Part shown: positions 26,073 through 41,200 of the stretch, in pieces
Position numbering within the stretch: position 1 is the first letter of the stretch
Layout of the letters: every line of letters starts with the position of its first letter
DNA from: Neodontobutis hainanensis
Lineage: Eukaryota; Chordata; Actinopteri; Gobiiformes; Odontobutidae
Length of the DNA: 64,000 nucleotides
NCBI GenBank assembly: GCA_024349245.1
Contig: JALDNG010000022.1
Coordinates: 2,931,501 to 2,995,500, forward strand
Reading direction: 5' to 3'
Made by a program: the position numbers and the translations under genes
The notes under the pieces: generated by a model
What the model saw: the letters and a program-made list of their open reading frames with translations, nothing else
Told to the model about the DNA's origin: nothing
Databases searched by the model: none

Positions 26073-26276
26073 AAACACAGTGGAGGTGATGACTGTACAG
26101 TGTGCACTGATTCCACCACAAATCTGGACCAGACTGTCAGCCTCCTGGCTTCTGCTGCGGGAGTAAAACAAGAACACTTCTGTCAGAGGCGGGCGTTCGG
26201 TGCCTCCATGCTGTGTTTAAGATCCATCACTGTCAACAGCCCTCGCCGCGCTCTAACTTGTGTCTTATTGGCCCCT

Positions 26277-29200
26277 CTAAAAATCCCATCTTTGCTGTTC
26301 TTTTTCTTTGTGCTGGCTTTGCTCAGGCGTCTCTACGGGGGTCGCTTCTGCTGTTTCTTTCTCCGCCTGCCTCTCCTTCTGTCTCTCTCGGATGATCTCC
26401 ACCAGCTTCTGGAACTTCTGGTTCAGCTCGTCCAGGCCTCCCACCGCTTGGGCGCTGTCTTTCTCCCCGTCGCTCTCCAGTGAACTCAGTGACTCGGCCC
26501 TGGAGTCTCTGCCCTCAAACTCGTAAGTCTGCAGTGAGTCATAGGGCGGCTGTGACAGGTCAAAGGTCACCTGATCCAGACGCACGTTCAGGAGCTCCTC
26601 CATGCGCAGTGGCTGTGGGTTGGGCGCTCTATTGTTCACAAGCGTCCCCCCAGGTAAGGGCAAACGCTGTGTGCTCGAGTCCTTGCCCTGTAGGCGGTAC
26701 ATGTTTAATAACGGCAGCCCACTACTATAAACCCCACTGCTGTTTGTGCCGTTCAGAGCACTAGTGTTTGAATTAAGCGAGCCCACAATGCTGTACGTGT
26801 CTCCTTTTAGGTAAACAGGGGGCACAGTTTGAGCACTGTTTAAATAACCTTGCTCTAAAACAGAGGAAATGGAAGAGTCGGTGTCAAAGTCGTCAATGGT
26901 GCAGCTGGTGCTGATCTGAGTCTGCGACGAGCCGGGCCTCCCCTCCGGCGGGTTTGAAGAGGAGCTGGTGTGACTCTGGCATGAGGACTCAACTGGGTCA
27001 CAGTAGGACACATTAGCAGCATTGGTCACCGGTGTCCGCTCTGGCTCTGTTGGAGTTGTCTGCAAAGAAACACAAGGAGAGAGAAACTCAAATATTTAAT
27101 TCAAACACATTTTTAATTTATGGAGCATTTATTTCAACCCACAGCGCTAGCATCCATATGTTAGCTAACCTGCTATTTACATGCCTCGGGAACATCTGCT
27201 CATAAACATGCAAAAACCTAACATTACACCCTCTGGATTTGGAAAAGCCGGATCCAAAACTAGTGACTTAATTTTATGTCTGTAACCATTTTGCTCCAAC
27301 AAAACCAAAAAAATGCATATTGAATGTGTACAAGATTTCAGAAAGTCTTCATTTGGAAAAGAGAGCATATGATTACGTAATGTGGGACTTTACACTCACT
27401 GGCCACTTTATGAGCTACACCTGTTCAATTGCTTGGTAACACAAATTAGTAATCAGCCAATCACATGGCAGCAACAATGCATTTAGGCATCTAGATGTGG
27501 TCAAGTTGACTTGGTCAAGTTCAAACAAGTTAAAAACAAGTTCAAATTGAGCATCAGAATGGAGGAAAAAGGGGGATTTAAGTGACATTGAACGTGGAAT
27601 GGTTCTGGACGGGCTGGTCTGAGTATTTCAAAAACGGCTGATCTTCATGCACAACCATCTCTAGGGTTTACAGAGAATGAGCCAAAAAACCATATCCAAA
27701 GAAAATAACCAGTGAGCGGTAGTTGTGTGGATAAAAATGCCTTGTTGTCAGAGGTCAGGGAAGAATGGGCAGACTGGTTAGAACATGAACAGAACAGGAA
27801 ACAGGGGCTACAATTTGCACAGGCTCACCAAAATTTAACAGTACAAGATTGGAAAATGTTGCCTGGTCTGATGAGTCTCAATTTCTGCTGCAACATTCAG
27901 ATGGTAGGGTCAGAATTTGGTGTAAAGAACATGAAAGCATGGATCCATCCTGTCTTGTCTCAAAAGTTCAGGGTGGTTCTGGTGGTGTAATTGTATGGGG
28001 GATAATTTCTTGGGACACTTTGGGCCCCTTAGTACCAACTGAGCATCGTTTAAATGCCACGGCCTGAGTTTTTTTCTGACCATGTCCATCCCTTTATAAA
28101 TACAGTGTACCCATCTTCTAATGGCTACTTCCAGCAGGATAATGCATCATGTCAAAAAGATCAAATAATCTCAGACTTGTTTCTTGAACATGACAATGAG
28201 TTCACTTTACTTAAATATCCTTCACAGTCATCAGATCTCAATCTAATAGAGCCCCTTTGGGATGTGGAGGAATGGAAGAGTTGCATCATGGAAGCATCGG
28301 CAGCAACTGTGTGATGCTATCATGTCAATATGAACCAAAATCTCAGAGGAATGTTTCCAACACCTTATTGAATCTATGCCACAAATAATTATGGCAGTTC
28401 TGAAGGCAAAAGATGGTCAAATCCATATAATGTAAATTAAATGGATGTAATCCGCCCATTGGTCCCCTATTCACCGATATTGCCATTACAACAGGGCAAT
28501 AAAATGGCGGTTACATCCAGGCTTTTCGGCTTTTACTCCATAAAACAATAGTTTTCAGATAGTATAAACTGACATATTAATCAAAGACCAGGAGCCATCT
28601 TTTGTATCAGGCTGTAAACATGATTTTTACACTTGGGTTTCTCCTTATATTTCCGCTTTTGGAGCCTGCCCTCTGGTGGACAACGGTATATCACTGTATT
28701 TCGCTGTATTTCACCATATGACGGTACCCTTACTCGAGGACCATTTAGGAGATTCCATGAGAAATGCTTGGTCAAACCTGAGATTAGCAAGGTGTACCTA
28801 ATAAAGTGGAAGGTGAGCGTATATTTTAACTTTTAGCTTTACTTTATTATATGCTATATATCAGTGGTTCCCAAGCTCTGGGCTGGGTCACCAATAATTT
28901 TAGTAAAAAAAAAGGTAGAAAATATTGATGTCCAAAGTCCATAGGCATCACATTTAAAAACAAACCTATTAAGTAAACCAGACCAGGAAGAATGGCCTTT
29001 TGAATCATTAATCCTTAAGAATAAAAACTTTCAGAAACACAACTTAAAAATAAAAATTATAAGTGTTTTATGATATAACCATTTATTATTTGGTCCCTTA
29101 AAAACACTGAGGTGGCTACAAATAAAACTTCAAAAGACAAAGAAAAAGTATTTGAAAAGGATGTAGAATAAACAAATAAAAGAGAAGAGATACAAGTAAT

Positions 29201-32200
29201 AATACATTTCTTACAACTCTGTCTGCTATATAAACTATTATAAATGTATCCCTAAATAGCCCTTTGTGTCTATCTCCAACAAAAACTATTTGCAAACATA
29301 AATATTTACTGAGGTGGTACATGTGGTGACAAGTTTAAGTTTTAGATGAACCACTGGTTGATGATAATATGAACACTGATATTCTAGGTGTATATAGCAC
29401 TGTTTACTTCTGACACTTGAGTGACTTTCAATAATCTGACCTTAGCCTGCTCCTTCTCCTGATTCTTCTTCTCATCAGCCGCCTTTGCTTCACTGCCCTC
29501 GTCTCCGTCTTTGGTCTTGCTCTGTGCCACCATGTGCTCCGCTTCATAAATAGTGGAGCTTATCTGTGGAGGGCGCAGCAGAGTCTCAAAGGTGCTCTGG
29601 TTCTGGATCACCAGGGAATTGCTGAGATGACCTCCATTGAGCCCATGGGTCAGCTGTGTTAGCTGCAGACCAGACTCTAGGGGCCCTGCTGGATAATCTC
29701 GCAGAACAGGCAGCGTCTGGAAACCATAGCAGAGGCGGCCATAGAGCGGAGCTGAGCCTGGCCGCTGAGAGTCCGGGACTGGGCGTGGGTTACGACTCCA
29801 GCTGTACGTTCTGGCCCTTGGCGCATTTGTCTGCGTGTACCATCTGTGCCAGAAGATAAATGTCAGAAGAGCACAGAAACACGCACATCCCTAAAAGCCA
29901 CTGTGGCAAGAGAAACTTTTAGTTTTAATAGGCCAGTGCTCACATGTTCCTATTGTTGTTGTGTATGTGCTGCATTCGGTGCATGCTCTGAAGCGCCGTA
30001 ATGTCAAAGGCTGCAGTGTCCGCCTCCCCTCCCCCCTCATCATCGTAGGATATGATGTTTTCCCTGACATCATCCTCCTCGAAGGGTGAGTGGGAGTCTC
30101 GTTTCTGATGGCGCAATGACACAGACAGTGCACACACCACTGAGGGGCACAAAAGAGACATAGTTTTTAGACATTAAAAAAATCCAAATGACAAAATTGC
30201 TCAGCATCACATCAGAAAATCACAAACAACGTATTTATAGATGCAGAGACAAATTAAGAACGTACCCAGTAGAGTGGTGACACATGCCAGCATGGCCAGT
30301 ATCGTGACCAAACTGAATATGAGCGACGGCGAGGTGGAGGGCACAGGTAAACACACCATGTGCCTCTCCCACCTCCTGTCCCTCTGCCGGCCCCTGTCCT
30401 CAGTCTGCATGCCGCCTCGCAGACACGGACAAATGGTCACGGTGACTGTGCCAGTGTTGGTCAGACCAGAGGCCCCGTCACGCAGCACCACTGGCACGTA
30501 CATGGTGAGTAAGGAGGACGAGAAGCCAGGGAGGGGCTCCAAGGCCGACTGCAGCACCAGACTGGCTGTCACACCTGATCATGCGCCAAAACACAACAGA
30601 ACATTAAACACAAAACAATCTGGACACACTTTTGGCCGGTGTCATGTATGAATAAGGGAAGTAGAAATGTTTGTGCCACCTCCAGTTTCTCTGATGGAGA
30701 GGTTGAGAGTAGTGATGGACTCCGGAGGGATACTGAAGTGAATAGGAATGTCCTGCGCTCCTGCGTCCCTGTCGATGGCTCGCACTACCTGAACGACCTG
30801 TAGGGTTTTTTTTGTAGAGTTTGTCAGAATTTATGAGCAAAATAGCTTTATGTTAAATGAGAAGTTACATATTTTTTAAAGTCAATAATCAATCAAGTGC
30901 CTGGAATAAAATAAATAAACAACGGCTAACATTGCTACCAAACAACATACAGCTTACTTGCTGGCAGCTGACTTTCCACCATTGATTACAGCCTCTTGTG
31001 AATGTGCAGACAGACTGTTTTGCTTTTTCACTATTGACTAGATAAGAAGGAAGGAAGAAAATGTGTTCTCCACTTGTTTTTGCAGAGGGACTGAAGCACC
31101 CGCCTTATTGATTGAACACTCTATTAAACCTTTTACAAGCATCAACACACAAGATACACACCCCAAAAAAGTCACTTTACGGATACATTTCAGTTTTAGC
31201 AATGTTTTTGCTAATCTTGGTTTAACAGATTTAAAAACAGACGGCGTATTATTCTTGGTTTTCCATTTTGTGTAATTTGGCATTCTTTACCGTTGTGACC
31301 TTTAGCTTGTAGCCTTTAACTGGCATAAAAAAGAAAACACCATCCCCAAATGTTAGAGTGATGGATGAATTTCTATCATTTCTACTTCCCACTTTGTATT
31401 CTAAACTGCGGGGATTGCTTTCAGACAAATACAAGTCGTGTAAGCTTTTGTGGGTTATTAAGCCTAAGTATTAAATGTCCTTTAGCTTGTAGCCTTTAGC
31501 TGGTGTAGCATAAGCTTTCACACAAATTGAGCAGTTAAATATAAAGAGTTACCAATGATCTCTGCCCACTCACTGACAGCACACACATATAGTCAGTCAG
31601 TTATCATTGGCCCAAGTTGTCTTGTTTATGCAGACCTTGCAACTTTTAAAACCAAAGACATTGTAAATACATTTAACATTTGTTGCCAAAATGTGCATGC
31701 AGCTCAAAAGAGTGTTTAGTGATGACATTTGCTTTGAACATTATTAAAACTATTAAAATAGGTTTTCACTTACTTCTTCTCCGATTCTATTAAACTACAA
31801 AAACTTTTAAAAGTATGTCCAGATAGAAATACAGAATGCAGATAAAAAAAATAGAGGATGAAAACCAAATCGGACCTGACCAGGAGCGCTGGAGTCACAT
31901 ACAGACGTTGTGTACTGCCTGTCCAACTCTGGCGCATTGTCATTCTGGTCCAGCGTCTCTATGGCAACCACAACCCTTGACACAAGATTTGGATTGTCTG
32001 AAAGAAAAGAAAACACCCATCCCCGAATGTTAGAGTGATGGCTGCATTCCTATCATTTCTACTTCCCCACTTTGTATTCTAAAGTGCGGGCATTGCTTTC
32101 AGTGGAATACGAGTCTGGTGAGCTCTGTTGTCTATAACGCCTGCGGGCATTAGGGGCTGACATACCCCTCTGTGTGGCGATGACAGTGATATTGTGCCAC

Positions 32201-35200
32201 TGCTCCTGCTCACGGTCCAACTCCATCACGGTGCTGATAAAGCCAGTGTCGGAGGCGATGCGGAACAGAGCCTCGGGGTCCGACTGGGGATCGATGGAGT
32301 ACCTGGGATACAGAAACAGGCACGAGCCACATTACAAAGAGATATTACAGCGCGCGAGTGAGTGAATAGGGTGCAGTAACCACCTGATGTTGCTGCTTTG
32401 TCCTGTGTCTGGGTCCACAGCGGAGACCCGGCCCACGGAACATACAGGGGGGCAGTTCTCGGTCACGTCCAGATGGTACCGACCCTGGGAGAATCTCGGC
32501 GGCTCATCAGCATTGAGTACCATGACCCGCACTGTTGCCTGGTCCTTAAAGGGGCCTTTTCTGAGAAACCGAGCATCCACCAAGGGGTTGGCAACTTCCA
32601 CCGAGAACGTGTAGGAATTGCGACTCTCGTAATCCAGCAGCTATTGAGGAGGGAATAAAGCAGTGAAAAAAATCTGCAAGCTATGCTTTTTGAAGCCTTT
32701 GAACCTTTCATACATGATTAATGCATACAGTAAGGCCTGTATACTTGTATTTCTTTAATCATATCTTCGCTTTCATAGATGATATGTGTTAAGTGTTTCA
32801 CATTCCTTTTCTTTCATCTCACTCAAAAAATATGACTTACTTTCCTCATCATTTTTTTTCCTGTACAATAATTATTTTTGAATTCCCATTGCTTCAAAAA
32901 CCATTAAAAATAAAACAGCTAATTTATATTAGCTCTCCTTTGCATGACCTAATCACTTCAAATTGGTGACAGTTTTTGTCAGCAGCTGCTTATTACCATA
33001 GTCCATTGTTAGTCATTAATTGCCCATTAGAGAGCCTTGGGAATCCGACCCTGACAGCAGCGTTCAAGGCAAGTACAGAAGAGCTGGAAATGACAAAATT
33101 AATTAATGTGCACCAGAACAAAGACATTATGAGTATTATAAATTAGAAAAAAGAGTACACCTTTTTCATTATTGGGTGGTTGTTTTGGGTTGGTCCAGAG
33201 CCCTGTTTCACTTCAACTTCAATTTTATAACTTCCATAAAAATGTTTTCGCACATAACCAAATCCCCACTTTTTGTCTGGAGCCCCTGCCAGTCGCTCAT
33301 CACTCACCTTGTTCAGCACAATCACCGCCTCCCGCTCTCTCCTGCTGATGTTAAATATCTCGGCCTCCTCGGCGTCCAGGATTGTGAACTCCAGCTGCGC
33401 GTTCTCTCCCAGATCGGGATCAGTGGCAGTGAGGCGGCCCACCTCCACACCTGGTGCTGCCAACTCAGAGATGGAGAACGACCAGGCACCTGCGCGCGGG
33501 GAAATAATCAATAGGGTGATGGTTCTGAGCGCCGGCACTGAATGCAGATTAGAGTCTATTTACAGCAGAGACAAAAGGAGTAGTTTGGAGCCCATGAGTC
33601 CAGTAATGGGATACTTTTCTCTATGTGAATAGTATTTTGTTCTCTTCAAGTCTTCATGCAGGTTTTATGTTTAGATAGATTAATCGCCTAAAAAAAAGCT
33701 CATTGAATGTTCTCAATTGAATGTTCTAAAATGCTATGATTGTTGTTTTGTATGTATGCAACTTAAATAACTTAAATTAGACTTTTTACAGTTGGTTAGA
33801 AAAAACAGCTTATTGATCACCTTGCTTTTGATTTCCAGAGCTTAATAAAGATCAAGATTACAGAAAAAAGGCCCAGTAAATCATTTACAGGAAACAAAAC
33901 AATTCATCATAAAAAAAAATATTTCTGAAATCATGAATCATGAGCGCTACATGATTATTTTTGTGTCATAGTTTAACTCGTATAACTCTAGTCCCTCGAG
34001 CCTCCTGTGTTATGTGACAGCATGAAGTAACATAATGAGCTCTACAACACTTTCATGGTAAACAGAAAAACAAAGGAACACCTCCACTGACACAACCCTG
34101 ACTCTTAATCTTTCAACTCCTCCACATTCTGAACATTGAAACATAGCAACCCCTGCATTCAAAGAGCATACTAAATAAGGCGTTTGCTTAAACTGTGGTG
34201 ATATTCTCAAAGGGAAAATAATTACCTAGAATGAGGTGGTGTGGAGGGGGTGATATAGTCAGAAGATATTGGTAAATAAATAACATGCGGCTGGCATTTG
34301 GAAATATTAAATTGCTTCTATAAAGCATTGTATTGCTGCACAATGCATCCCGAGCAGGAAAGAGGGTTTTAAACATTAAGATGAACGGCATTAAGCAGAG
34401 ACTGTCAAGAAGAAGAAGTAGGGAAGTGGGGAAAAAAAGGAACAGAGAGATTGCATATAGAGAAAGGCAGTATATGTCTCAAAGTGTTAGATGCATTCTG
34501 CAGTGATTTTACTGTCTATTGAAGCAGAAAGCACTGAACTTTAAGATGAAATATTAATAACTTGGAACAGGGAAAAGCTTGGATAAGAAAAAATGGACAT
34601 GATCTTTCACTCTTCTACATCAAGGCGCAGTCCATTTGAACCTCGGGGACCGAATGGGAATGTTTGTACGGATGTTAAATCCAGTCATCTCAGCAAAGGT
34701 TATTCCATCGCAATCTGCGCTAAAACAATGATTAGATAGAGCGCATGAAAGAAAACGGAAAAAGCCGGGTCTGACAATCTTTTTAGCTCCTTACGTCTTA
34801 TCTTGAACCTGTCAAGTCAACTGGAGCCCAAAGGAGGGAAATGATATCAGACTGCTGTCACGAAAGCCATGACAAGATGTTTCATCATTTTAATCTCTGC
34901 ACCCACACGCATGCACACAGTCACCAGTGAGTAAGATTGAAAAGAGCAGAAAGTTAAGTGGTGGTCTGATAACAGCAGTGCTTACTCCTTCTGAAGTGAG
35001 GGGGGTTGTCGTTAACGTCGCTCAGCTTCACTGTGACTGTCGTAGTCCCTGATAATCCGCCCAGATGCCCCCCCATGTCCTTAGCCTGAAGGACCACCAG
35101 ATATTCATCCCGCGTCTCTCTGTCCATGTCAGGTACAGCTGTCCGCAAAACGCCTGGCGGACAGAGACAGAAAGAAATCCCTATGTCACATGATAGTCTC

Positions 35201-38200
35201 TGAATTTATCATCAAACAGAACTAGATCCACTTGAATTATTCCTATCTGTCATGGACATATGGCAGAACATATGATATGTAACTGCACTACTGGGATTGA
35301 GTGAGTAATCATCAGCTCAAAAGCCATGTTATAATGAAGAGCTTTGAGCATAAGAGATGTGCATGTGATACTGTGACCAGACCTGTCTGAGGGTCCACGG
35401 AGAAATAGTCCTGCCCATGGGTAATGGCGTACACAAGTCGTGCGCTGTTTCCATAAGTGGGATCATCCGCGTCTCTGGCTGTTACTTGGATTATGGACGT
35501 GCCTGTGAAGTATAGAAGTGAATAAATTAAAGGATGTGTTTTGACTGGAACGGTATGGAATGGGTCAGTGTGGCATGTCTTTAGAGGTGTTTACATTGTC
35601 AGTAAAAGTCTCAAATAATAATACTAAACTATAGCCACTTGGTAACCCCTGGGCTGTGTTTCCAAGTGTAATAGTTGCAAAAGATGGAGCTAAAACTGAA
35701 ACCTGTTGATTGGACAATAGAGAATACTTACTCAGGTTAAAAAGAAAAAGGTGAATGAAGCCTATCCCAGAAGCTTAAACCTGAGGCGGGGTACACTCTG
35801 AACAATAACCAGTTTTTCACAGGGCTGACACTTAGATTAAAACACATTTATTCACTAGGGACAATATAGATTGAGGAGATTGAGGATAGAGGAAGCTGGT
35901 GTTGCCAGAGAGGACCCACAGCTCTCATTAGGGTTTTGTTTTGTAAATTAAAACATTGCATTAAATGCGACCTTAACTTTTTAACACACAAACTGGTGGA
36001 AAACTCTGAATTGAGTTTAGAAGAATGAAAACAAACTGGAAATATTCTTCCAACCTCAAATGAATTCATGCTTCATTATTCTAGTGAGTGAGTTTCAAAT
36101 TATTATTTGAAGACTACTAACTACTATTTTTTCTAGTACTACTGTGTCACCTAAATGACGACATCTCTCAGCCGTCATCTGCTGTATAACCTACTATAAC
36201 ACTCAGTGGAAAAGTGGCTATAGTAGAGTGTTCAAACTGTCAGTGCCTGTTAAAGTTGTACCTATGTTGGCCATCTCTGGGACAGTTGCTATATAAGGCT
36301 CATTGGGGAAGACAGGTGGGTTGTCGTTGATGTCCTGGACTCTGATGATAAACTCAGATGACGGTTCCAGAGCGCGGCCGGTCTCTCGGTCCTTAGCCGT
36401 GGCGATGAGCCGATACTGATCTTTTTCCTCGCGGTCCAGCGATTTGGTAACGTGTATGTTTCCCGTGTTGCTGTCGATGACAAACACTGAGCCCACTCCT
36501 TCTCCCTCCAGTGTGTATTTAGTGTTGCCGTCGCCTTTATCCATATCTGTGTGCAGCTAAAAATAAATAATAATAAAAAAAAACATTCAGCAATTTTCTG
36601 AAACACCTTCAGGCAATGTCACTTAGACACGCAGTTTGCTGATTCAGGTATCGCTCATTAACAGCCATCTATCTGTCGGGCAAGTGGTGGAAATGATGTG
36701 AAATGGATGATTTATGTTAAGTGGAGATGTGCTCAGTGAGTCTGCACAGAATGGCACCAGGTGTGATGGATACATATGGGACCAGGATGACTGTTGATGC
36801 ATACTCTAAAGTCGGCTCACTGGACCAAACATGCCATTGGGAGGTTTGGTGAGGGTAAACACACATCACTCTGGACAGTGGCCCTGCAAAATGTCCTACA
36901 TGCATGTCCACAGATGCATTTAGCGAAGGCTATATCCATCTGTAAATCTTTCTGTTTCCATCTGTCCCTTCTTGTAAATCCATCTGCCTGACTTCCCTGT
37001 ACCTTTTAAAGCACTTTTTTCATTTCTTGTGTCTCTCTTTTTTTTCTCATCAATCTTACCTCGGTTACACAGAACACCCATCTGCTCACATTTACCATTC
37101 CCCTCCTTCACCCTCCCTCCCTTTTTTTGCCCCTGAATGTTTAGCTCGCTGGCGCAGAATACACTTTCGGTATTTAATGGCAGCGAGGATATTAGAGCGG
37201 GGAAGATAGGTAAAAGGCCAAACGCACAGAAATAGAAAGCTAAAGAGATTACTCAGCCTTCATCACACTGAGCTTTCTGACCAGAAGCCTTCACATCTCT
37301 CTACCCTTAAGGCGCATCTGCACATGTTCATAATCCATGAGGCTTACTCACAACCTCTGCTGGGGACTTCAATACTCACATGAACTCAAGCTGGGCTCTG
37401 CTTCAGAAATTTTTGTTTATAAATTTACTGGTAAATGTCAGAATATTTCTCTTACACATTTTGATTCTGTGGAATAAAGAAAGCCTATAAGCTATTACCA
37501 CTAAAGTGTCAGCGTTAATACATGTATTTGCTTAATATAAATGCTTATGAGTTTTATATATTAGAACATATATGCACAACATATGTTCCTGCATCTCCAT
37601 CTATCAACCGCAGCACATCAAGGCAGCCACTGTGGAAAAAGAACTAGATTAGTGTATATTCTGTGTGCATGCAATGCTGAATGAAGTTGAGGATTAGAGC
37701 AACTCGTGATAGCACACCCTACAAACTGCTAGATAAGGGACTCGGGGGTTTTATTCATCCCGGCGCCTATATTCCCCCAGTTCTCATTCTTCCTTCAAAA
37801 CCAGCTTCGATTTTGATCCCAGACTTCACAACCACAACATCTTTGTCACAGCTTGTGCCTCCGCGCCGCCGCTCTTTTTACCTGGCCCTCTCTCCTCACT
37901 GTCTAATTGCTGCCTCGGTCCTGCTGCGCTTCAGTCAGCATGGAAAAACACTCTCACTGCGGGGAAGAAATTTATCCACCCCGTTCAAACAAAGCCACCA
38001 AAAAGAGGGGGAAATTGTCTCCTCCAACTGCTTTGTCACTTCCCCTCCTTCTCACTCCTCTCACTCATGTGGTACATCTACCTACGACTTATCTCAGTCC
38101 TGCTGCCTTTTTTGGAGGGAAAATCCTCATTTTTGTTTGTTAATTTCACACAAGTCTGAGTCTACTTTAATTCCAACTGTTGATAGCTCACTCTAAATAT

Positions 38201-41200
38201 TGCACCACAGCCACCGGGTGTGACACAATCATCTCTATTTTGGGCAAACAAATAGATCTCCGAGAGGAATTTCCCTGTTCCTTGCCATGAAGTGATGCTT
38301 TATTGCATGACTATCAACATCTCAGCAGCGTTAGGAGAAGAATGAGCAGCCTCGTGTCTCTGCTGATTGCTTTAACACCCCGCCCTGACTGTATCAATAA
38401 CAAGCAGAGAAGCAGATTAAACATTTATGAGGTGTACACTGCATGGGTAAGAATCCAATCTAGACTGTCACTATAAAGTATACTGCTAGCAACAAAGTGG
38501 CTGGCAGTGGTCCATGTTAGCGTTACAGCTGATATAATCCCACGCCAAGTATTCCGCAGCTGCCAGCGGCTGCATTAGCACCGGGGCAGCTGACTGTGAA
38601 ATGCTACAAGTAAACCCTGGGGATGTGAATAGTTCAGGTGTGCTGTGGATGAAATCATCTCTGACACTTCCCTTGTGCTACAACAATGACCAAAAGGGTG
38701 CTGGTGTAGCAACACTATCGGAGACAACAAGATACGACCAAGAAATCCACCTGTGCACGCAAAGTGGATGTGACTCAGCTGCCACAACCAAATGGAAAAG
38801 AGTGAACCAATAGCACTTAAACATAGGGCTGTACAATGTGTTTCATATTTTGGTCTTTGACAGACAGACATGAACTCTTTGCATATAAAAGTATTTGTCC
38901 AATCAGAGACTTGATTCCACACTCATTCATACACTAACTATATTTAGTAATGCAATAACAATATGACCTGTGATATTTGGATGCTCTTTGATATAGTAAA
39001 ACGTTTAACTCATTTAGAATATATGTACTAAAGCCATTTTAAAGACTGAACCAAGACAGGTTTAAACTTAATGTAGGATTGAACCAGGGCTAAACCAGGG
39101 CTTTTTCATGTGGACACTCCAGTTTGATTTAAAGATTTGTTTGGACAATGATTTTAACAGGGATGAAATGTCCTAGCCTGGCCTGCCAGACCCACTGACA
39201 TGTTTAGTGAAGTCTACTGGGTCTAAAACCCCACCCTTTGAGGCTGTCTTCTACCTGAGCTCAACAACATCAACCAATTATAACTGTTTATCTTAAATGG
39301 AGCGGGCTCTATGCAATGACTCATAAAGAAGTTAAACTAGTATTAATAGTACTACAGGGAACAAAAAGTAATGCAACTAAAGGCTCTTTCTATTCTGTTC
39401 TATGAAGCTTTAAATGTCTATTTATCCAATAACAGACATGTGCAAGGCCTTGTTCTGAGGGAACCATACACAAGTACATTGAGAAACACTGAAAATTGAA
39501 AATTACATTTTTAGCTAGGTTTCTCCTGCTTCAGAAATCCCAAAGATCTCACCTCAGCTCTAAAACTTGATTAGTATGTAGAGCAGTTATTGTAATAAAT
39601 TGGTAAACTGTATGTTCAATAAATAAAAAGAAAAATGTTCTACTCATTAAAGTGCTATTTAAAGTTTTGTGTCAATGTCAAAGCTGTCAAATCTTTAATC
39701 AATATCACATAAATGAACATCAATTATGATTAATGAATGCTTAATGTGTTTTCTTTTTGTGTAAATATGCCATTGAAGATATTTTACTAATGAAAGAGTT
39801 TTTTTTGTGTACAATGCAGAGCGTACAGCAGAAGGTTTAAGTGAGGCTTTACTTTGAATGTAAAGAATAAGAAGCTCAGTAAATGTGTGTTATGGGATTA
39901 TTCTTTCACACAAACTCAACAGTTGCTCTGTTTTTTTGCTGACAGCTTAATTCTCTAAATGGCACTGTCAGCAAACAGAAACACCACCATGTTGTTCTAA
40001 TCTAATGGTGCTGCTCCTATAGTTTATACTCAAACTTACTAAACAAGCACTGTATAAGAAAATGCAGTAAAATGATAAACTAAAGGCTTTTTTGCCATGT
40101 TGTTTGTGGCAGAGACAAACTGTTGGCTGCAGTTGCCCAGTAGACTCCCCCTACTGGTGCAAAGTGAAGTAGAGGGAGTGGCTCAAGTAAGCACTTTCTG
40201 AGTCTTGGGTAGATATCCTAATTAACACAGATTGGCCTCTTTGACAAATACAAACCATATTCTTAACTACTTTATTGTCTAACCACATCAGATTTCTAAA
40301 CTTGACAAAGTCCTTTTGAGGTTTAAAGTGCTCTGCTTTCAAATGTTAATGTTTAACTGTGAGTGCATCGTCAGATGCTGCAATTATCTCCGTCTTGAGA
40401 AAATTTTGTAAATTGCCAATTTCAATCTTCGTTTTACTTTGCTTCTTTTTTCTCTATTTATGTTTTTCTTTGTTCTGTTTTGCTGTGTAAGAACACATAG
40501 CCAGTGCTAGAATTGACACTTTGTTTGTATTATTGGTAACCAACTAATTTATTGTTTAAAAGCTAAAAGCAACTTGAAACCCCCCAAACATGTGATTGGC
40601 CAAACCTTCTAGTATTTGCTGGATATATTCTCATCTATTAAAAACCTTGATAATAAAGCCCTGATGACATCTTTATGTCTTGTTTTTCCACAGATAATTA
40701 TTTTTACAAAATGCTATTATCGTTATACAGTTTTTCTATAATACAAGGCGGTCAAAAAGGCATACTTTCTATTTAATAATGATGAAACATATGGAGTAAA
40801 TTATGTATGGCTGAATAGGAGGAGGTCAAATAAGTTCAGATACGGCTCCAGCGAGTTCTGGTATCTTGACAATCCTTATTTTGACCTCTGATTATAATTT
40901 CAATGTCAATATATGATGTTTTTACAAACAATTTACCATAATGTCTATCTTTGGGTTTTCATAACATTTAATAAACTACATCCCTACTGTGAGCTTACCC
41001 GTCCTATGAGCACTGGTTCGGGGCCTCGGTACTCCTCGATCACAAAGAATTGGTTCCAGAGCCAGCTCCTCCTTCGTCGAGAGTGCGGTTCAGCTGGTGA
41101 CGTGTCCGGCCCTCGCTGACCGCCTCCAGACTCTATGACCCACTTTGAACGTCCCTGTGTCTTCTCAGGCAGAACGTGGACACCTGTCTCCAAATGAATG

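Noticed and set aside
26100..26764. Plus-strand frames rich in Leu and Ser
   Set aside because: Antisense shadows of the last cdh24 exon.
30241..30651. 136-codon plus-strand frame
   Set aside because: Antisense to the cdh24 transmembrane exon.
37681..38196. 171-codon open frame on the plus strand in a cdh24 intron
   Set aside because: Low-complexity composition, no motif, no splice or promoter context; a second frame is also open over part of it.
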